This document shows, piece by piece, positions 38,938 through 43,128 of a stretch of DNA of 43,128 bases. This DNA comes from Prevotella sp. (GTDB lineage Bacteria; Bacteroidota; Bacteroidia; Bacteroidales; Bacteroidaceae). Made by a program: the position numbers and the translations under genes. Each line of letters opens with the position of its first letter. Positions within the stretch are counted from its first letter, which is position 1. The stretch is taken from the NCBI GenBank assembly GCA_016285075.1, contig JAEEQB010000042.1:1-43128 (forward strand). Reading direction: 5' to 3'. The notes below the pieces were generated by a model. That model saw only the letters and a list, made by a program, of their open reading frames with translations. It was not told where the DNA came from and searched no databases.

Positions 38938-39007
38938 GATTAAGAAATGAAATATTGAATAATTGAAATAAGGCTCCGCTTCACGAAAAGGTGAAAGCGG
39001 AGTTTTT
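38915..39007 (+). terminator. Transcription attenuator (antiterminator/terminator pair)
   Basis: The terminator stem is CTCCGCTTCAC (38974-38984) with GTGAAAGCGGAG (38991-39002), loop of 6, then five T (39003-39007). The competing antiterminator is GTGAAGCGG (38915-38923) paired perfectly over nine bases with CCGCTTCAC (38976-38984). Region 2 lies within the end of the leader peptide coding region. Confidence 0.85.
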
Positions 39008-39047
39008 GATGATTAGCAACAATAGGAACAACAGAATATTACAACAT

Positions 39048-39890
39048 ATGAAACGGATTGCGATACAAGGACTCATCGGGTCGTTCCACGACATTGCCGC
39101 ACACCTGTATTTCGAAGGTGAACAGATGCAGCTGATCTGCTGCTCTACTTTCGAACAGGTCTTTGACAGCATCAGGAAAGACCCTACCGCCATCGGAATG
39201 CTCGCCATAGAGAACACCATTGCGGGAAGCCTGCTGCACAACTATGAGCTGCTGCGCGACTCAGGAACAACCATAGTCGGTGAACACAAGCTGCACATCT
39301 CGCATTGTATCTGCTGTCTGCCTGAGGATGATTGGGAGACGATTACCGAAATACACTCCCACCCCGTTGCCCTCATGCAGTGCCGCGAGTTCCTGGCACA
39401 GCATCCTTCGATGAAGAACGTGGAGGCAGAGGACACTGCCGGCTCAGCCAAGATGATAGCGGAAGGACAGAAACGGGGCTGGGCTGCCATCTGCCATGCA
39501 GAAGCTGCCAGACTATACGGACTGAAGGTGCTCGAAGACCACATTGAGGACAACAAGCACAACTTCACCCGGTTTCTTGTCGTATGCAATCCCAACAAAG
39601 CCGACATGCTCCGCCCGTTGACAGAGACGAACAAGTCGAGTATCGTTTTCTCGCTGCCTCACGAAGAAGGCAGTCTGAGTCATGTGTTGGCGATACTTTC
39701 GTTCTACAAGATCAACCTCACAAAGATCCAGTCACTACCAATCATCGGACGGGAATGGGAATACCTGTTCTATGTCGACGTGATGTTCGACGACCTGACC
39801 CGATACCGTCAGAGCATTGATGCTATCATCCCTCTCACGAAAGACCTCAAAATCCTAGGTGAGTATAAAGACGGAAGACAAACATATTGA
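39048..39890 (+). CDS. pheA: Prephenate dehydratase
   Basis: A 280-aa stand-alone prephenate dehydratase. The catalytic domain has IAIQGLIGSFHDIAAHLYF at the start, GMLAIENTIAGSL (SxEN-type site) and HNFTRFLVV, the conserved TRF motif, followed by an ACT domain from about 195 (SIVFSLPHEEGSLSHVLAIL) for feedback by phenylalanine. It turns prephenate into phenylpyruvate. ATG at 39048 is chosen: an upstream frame would begin inside the terminator. It is the first gene of the operon behind the attenuator. Confidence 0.93.
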   Translation: MKRIAIQGLIGSFHDIAAHLYFEGEQMQLICCSTFEQVFDSIRKDPTAIGMLAIENTIAGSLLHNYELLRDSGTTIVGEHKLHISHCICCLPEDDWETITEIHSHPVALMQCREFLAQHPSMKNVEAEDTAGSAKMIAEGQKRGWAAICHAEAARLYGLKVLEDHIEDNKHNFTRFLVVCNPNKADMLRPLTETNKSSIVFSLPHEEGSLSHVLAILSFYKINLTKIQSLPIIGREWEYLFYVDVMFDDLTRYRQSIDAIIPLTKDLKILGEYKDGRQTY

Positions 39891-39906
39891 TAATAAATAG
39901 AATGAT

Positions 39907-41067
39907 ATGATACAACCAGCAGACAGGCTCAGCTTAGTGAGCGAATACTATTTCAGTAGGAAATTAAAGGAAGTGGCCAAGATGAATGCCGAAGGCAAGG
40001 ACATTATCAGTCTTGCCATCGGAAGCCCTGACATGCCTCCTTCAGAGCAGACCATAGAAAAACTCTGCGAAGTGGCACACCAACCCAATGCCCACGGATA
40101 CCAGCCCACTATGGGAACACCCGAGTTGCGCGAAGCCATGGCAGGTTTTTACAGACGCTGGTATGATGTAGAGCTTGATGCCAGAAACGAGATCCTGCCT
40201 CTGATAGGCTCTAAGGAAGGTATCCTGCATGTCACACTGGCTTTCGTCAATCCCGGAGACGAGGTGTTGGTACCTAACCCTGGCTACCCCACCTATACCT
40301 CATTGTCAAAGTTGCTGGGTGCAAAGATTGTGAACTACAACCTGCGCGAAGACTGTGGATGGCAACCCGATTTTGAGGAACTGGAGAAGATGGATCTCTC
40401 CAAGGTGAAACTGATGTGGACCAATTACCCCAACATGCCGACGGGAGGAAAAGCCCAACGCGATACATACGAGCAGCTGGTACGTTTTGCACAAGAGCAT
40501 AGCATCGTGGTCGTGAACGACAACCCCTACTCTTTCATTCTCAGTGAAGAGCACTTGAGCATTCTGCAGGTACCAGGAGCAAAGGATTGCTGCATAGAAT
40601 TCAATTCCATGTCAAAGAGCCACAACATGCCAGGATGGCGTGTGGGTCTGTGCGCCACGAATGCACAGTTTATCTCATGGATATTGAAGGTACAGTCCAA
40701 CATTGAAAGCGGAACCTTCCGTGGCATACAACTGGCTGCAGCTGAGGCATATAAGAACGATGAGAGCTGGCATCGCGAATACAATATCAATACTTATGCC
40801 CGTCGCCGTGAATGGGCAGAGAAGATCATGAATGTGCTGGGATGTACCTACGACAAGAAACAAGTAGGCATGTTCCTCTGGGGAAAGATACCTGCATCCT
40901 ATGCCAATGTGGAAGACCTTACAGAGAAGATCCTTCATGAAGCCCGTGTCTTCATCACGCCAGGATTCATCTTCGGGAGCAACGGAGAACGCTACATCCG
41001 TATCTCCCTCTGTGCCAAAGAAGAGAAAATACAACAAGCACTGGAAAGAATCAAGAAAACAATATAA
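39907..41067 (+). CDS. Class I aminotransferase (aromatic/aspartate type)
   Basis: A 386-aa PLP enzyme of fold type I. GYQPTMGTPELREAMAGFYR, LVPNPGYPTYTSLSKLL, WTNYPNMPTG, VVNDNPYSFI and the PLP lysine in FNSMSKSHNMPGWRVG (near residue 238) are seen; the C-terminal Arg is in RYIRISLC. In this operon it probably aminates phenylpyruvate and 4-hydroxyphenylpyruvate to Phe and Tyr. The gap to pheA is 16 bases. Confidence 0.9.
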   Translation: MIQPADRLSLVSEYYFSRKLKEVAKMNAEGKDIISLAIGSPDMPPSEQTIEKLCEVAHQPNAHGYQPTMGTPELREAMAGFYRRWYDVELDARNEILPLIGSKEGILHVTLAFVNPGDEVLVPNPGYPTYTSLSKLLGAKIVNYNLREDCGWQPDFEELEKMDLSKVKLMWTNYPNMPTGGKAQRDTYEQLVRFAQEHSIVVVNDNPYSFILSEEHLSILQVPGAKDCCIEFNSMSKSHNMPGWRVGLCATNAQFISWILKVQSNIESGTFRGIQLAAAEAYKNDESWHREYNINTYARRREWAEKIMNVLGCTYDKKQVGMFLWGKIPASYANVEDLTEKILHEARVFITPGFIFGSNGERYIRISLCAKEEKIQQALERIKKTI

Positions 41068-41069
41068 TT

Positions 41070-42134
41070 ATGGAACTGGAATTAGCACCATTGAACTTAC
41101 CGAGTGACAACGAACGCCCCTTCGTCATTGCAGGCCCCTGCTCTGCCGAGACCGAGGAGCAGGTAATGACTACCGCCCGTGAGCTGGCCATGAAAGGCTG
41201 CCACAACTTCCGTGCCGGTGTATGGAAGCCACGTACAAAACCTGGTGGCTTCGAGGGGCATGGAGAACCGGCACTGGTTTGGATGGCAGAGGTGAAGAAA
41301 GAGACCAAGATGCTCGTATCCACCGAAGTGGCTACACCCGAGCATGTGGAACTGGCTCTGAAATATGGAATCGACATTCTATGGGTTGGAGCACGTACGT
41401 CTGCAAACCCCTTCGCCATGCAGGCCCTGGCCGATGCCCTGCAAGGTGTCGATGTACCCGTATTCATCAAGAACCCCGTAAACCCCGACCTCGAACTCTG
41501 GATTGGAGCACTGGAACGCATCAACCAGGCTGGTATCAAACGCTTAGGAGCCATTCACCGTGGTTTCTCTTCCTACGAGAAGAAGATCTACCGTAACATG
41601 CCCATGTGGCAAATCCCCATTGAGCTGCACCGCCGGATACCCGACTTGCCCATCATCTGTGACCCGAGTCATATAGGAGGACGCCGTGAGCTGATTGCTC
41701 CGCTCTGTCAGCAGGCCATGGACCTGGGCTTCGACGGACTGATCGTTGAGAGCCACTGCGACCCCGATAAAGCATGGAGCGATGCCAAGCAACAGGTTAC
41801 CCCTGACGTACTCGACTATATTCTCTCACTGCTGGTCATCCGTGACGAGAACACCACAACGGAAGGAATCACCCAGCTGCGCAAGCAGATTGACGAACTT
41901 GACAACCAGCTCATGGACCTGCTCGCCAAGCGTATGCGCGTCTGTCGTGAAATCGGTCAGTACAAGAAAGAGCACAACATGACCGTCCTTCAGGCCAACC
42001 GTTACAATGAAATACTGAACAAGCGCGGAGCACAAGGCTCCCTCTGTGGCATGGATCCTGGATTCGTGGCACATGTTTTCGAGAACATTCACGAGGAGAG
42101 CGTTCGGCAGCAGATAGAGATTATCAACAAATAA
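41070..42134 (+). CDS. aroF: Bifunctional DAHP synthase / chorismate mutase
   Basis: A 354-aa fusion. Residues 1-255 form a type Ibeta DAHP synthase: FVIAGPCSAETEEQV, FRAGVWKPRTKPGGFEGHGE, VFIKNPVNPDLELW, GAIHRGFSSYEKK, ICDPSHIGGRRELI. A chorismate mutase (AroQ type) fills 270-354: LRKQIDELDNQLMDLLAKRM, REIGQYKKEHNM. The enzyme runs the first step of the shikimate pathway and the branch step to prephenate, with likely feedback through the mutase domain. It follows the aminotransferase by two bases. Confidence 0.93.
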   Translation: MELELAPLNLPSDNERPFVIAGPCSAETEEQVMTTARELAMKGCHNFRAGVWKPRTKPGGFEGHGEPALVWMAEVKKETKMLVSTEVATPEHVELALKYGIDILWVGARTSANPFAMQALADALQGVDVPVFIKNPVNPDLELWIGALERINQAGIKRLGAIHRGFSSYEKKIYRNMPMWQIPIELHRRIPDLPIICDPSHIGGRRELIAPLCQQAMDLGFDGLIVESHCDPDKAWSDAKQQVTPDVLDYILSLLVIRDENTTTEGITQLRKQIDELDNQLMDLLAKRMRVCREIGQYKKEHNMTVLQANRYNEILNKRGAQGSLCGMDPGFVAHVFENIHEESVRQQIEIINK

Positions 42135-42139
42135 ACATT

Positions 42140-42934
42140 ATGCGGATATTAGTCATGGGAGCAGGCAAGATGGGAAGTTTCTTCATCGACCTGCTGAGTT
42201 TTGAACATGAAGTAGCAGTTTTTGAACGTGACCCCAAGCGAATGAGGTTCACCTACAACTGCCAGCGTTTCACAACCTATGAGCAGATTCAGGAGTTCAA
42301 GCCGGAGCTGATTATCAATGCGGTTACGCTGAAATACACCATCCCTGTCTTCAAGGAGGTCATTCCTTATCTGCCCAAGGAGTGCATTATCAGTGACATA
42401 GCCAGTGTGAAGACCGACCTGAAAGAGTTCTATGAGTCTACGGATATGCGCTACGTGAGTACCCACCCCATGTTCGGTCCTACCTTCGCGAACCTTCAGC
42501 AGCTGTCCGAGGAGAATGCCATCATCATCAGTGAGGGCGACTACATGGGACGTATCTTCTTCAAGGACCTCTATCAGAAGCTGGGACTCAACATCTACGA
42601 ATACACCTTCGAGGAGCACGACAAGACGGTGGCCTACTCACTGTCCATCCCCTTCGTCTCGACCTTTGTATTCGCTGCTGTCATGAAGCATCAGGATGCC
42701 CCCGGTACCACTTTCAAGCGTCACATGAAGATTGCCAAGGGCGTGCTCAATGAGGACGACTACCTGCTGCAGGAGATTTTATTCAACCCTTACACCCACG
42801 ACCAGGTGTCGCAGATCCGTACTGAACTGAAGGAACTGCTCGAGATTATCGACAACAAAGACGCCGAAGGAATGAAGGGTTATCTCACGAAGATCCGCAA
42901 CAATGTGAAACGCGATATCGAGATAAGAAAATAA
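42140..42934 (+). CDS. tyrA: Prephenate dehydrogenase
   Basis: A 264-aa NAD(P)-dependent enzyme. The Rossmann start is RILVMGAGKMGSFFIDLLSF; SDIASVKTDLKEF and YVSTHPMFGPTFANL (with the conserved HPMFGP) form the active site; KTVAYSLSIPFV is the next conserved helix. It turns prephenate into 4-hydroxyphenylpyruvate, the tyrosine branch. It starts five bases after the DAHP synthase gene and is the last gene of the operon that can be seen. Confidence 0.92.
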   Translation: MRILVMGAGKMGSFFIDLLSFEHEVAVFERDPKRMRFTYNCQRFTTYEQIQEFKPELIINAVTLKYTIPVFKEVIPYLPKECIISDIASVKTDLKEFYESTDMRYVSTHPMFGPTFANLQQLSEENAIIISEGDYMGRIFFKDLYQKLGLNIYEYTFEEHDKTVAYSLSIPFVSTFVFAAVMKHQDAPGTTFKRHMKIAKGVLNEDDYLLQEILFNPYTHDQVSQIRTELKELLEIIDNKDAEGMKGYLTKIRNNVKRDIEIRK

Positions 42935-43128
42935 CAGCTGATCTTCCGTCCAAAGATTCTTACTCAGCGAGAGTCCATAGGGCTTCTCATACAACAAAAA
43001 AAATTATTACTGTCCGCTAAACACGAATCCCCATTCTGAACTTGCTTTATAGCCAGCAAATCCAGAAAATCATCCTCTTTCCAAGCCCCCTGTTACGCTA
43101 TTCGGTGGCAGGGGGACTGCTTATGGCC
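42935..43128. other. Window end, intergenic
   Basis: No credible gene in the last 194 bp. CCCCCTG (43086-43092) and CAGGGGG (43109-43115) could pair into a 7-bp stem, a possible terminator for the operon, but no T-run follows. Confidence 0.4.

Noticed and set aside
38991..39047. Upstream extension of pheA from a GTG
   Set aside because: It would start inside the attenuator stem; the ATG at 39048 matches the family start (MKRIAIQG).
43086..43115. CCCCCTG/CAGGGGG pair at the window end considered as another copy of the repeat family
   Set aside because: Only the G-run is shared; the ACAGGTTTTTGAA core is absent.

Overview
The window looks like a chromosomal segment of a Bacteroidota bacterium, most likely Prevotella-like. 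Evidence seen: many genes are preceded by the Bacteroidota-type -7 motif TAnnTTTG (sometimes with a TTTG -33 element), Shine-Dalgarno sequences are scarce, and the gene content (GH51 arabinofuranosidase, FadL-type porin, lipoprotein flavodoxins, PrmA, a fused DAHP synthase/chorismate mutase) fits that phylum. The genus is inference from overall feel, not from a marker gene.

Layout. Positions 1-24000 are an accessory region: short, loosely organised operons of stress, redox and small-molecule enzymes (Zn-ribbon/FMN split-barrel protein, S41 protease, DUF418 membrane protein, YjbR, sirtuin, ADP-ribosylglycohydrolase, WYL regulator, flavodoxins, flavin reductases, metallo-hydrolase, glycerophosphodiesterase, carbonic anhydrase, LytTR regulator, acetyltransferases, hypothetical proteins). 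They are mixed with gene remnants and with 12 clusters of one palindromic repeat whose core reads GGGGACAGGTTTTTGAA. The repeat sits almost always at gene 3' ends, sometimes supplies the stop codon, nests inside itself and grows by added half-units. Positions 23700-29500 hold an aldehyde/redox island (iron-type alcohol dehydrogenase, acetyltransferase, aldo/keto reductase, flavodoxin, AraC regulator), a decayed toxin-antitoxin patch, a 366-bp MITE with 10-bp target duplication, and a 73-bp tandem repeat. Positions 29900-38800 carry a TPR/SpoIIE phosphatase, a GH51 enzyme, a lone receiver-domain protein, a FadL-type porin with a Tyr/Gly-rich secreted partner, and PrmA. Positions 38800-42934 are a compact aromatic amino acid operon (pheA, aminotransferase, DAHP synthase/chorismate mutase, tyrA).

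Two regulatory systems can be read from the DNA. (1) The aromatic operon is preceded by a 25-codon leader peptide rich in Phe and Tyr, a perfect 9-bp antiterminator pairing and a terminator hairpin with a T-run: a phe/tyr transcription attenuator. (2) Three promoters (flavodoxin/aldo-keto reductase, acetyltransferase, carboxymuconolactone decarboxylase-cupin) align without gaps over about 68 bp, with two GCAA-type half-sites 21 bp apart placed at fixed distance from the -7 box; a fourth, weaker match lies before the flavin reductase/flavodoxin operon. The natural candidate regulator is the AraC protein encoded divergently at 28658, which would make a local redox/aldehyde regulon similar in logic to YqhC-yqhD-dkgA.
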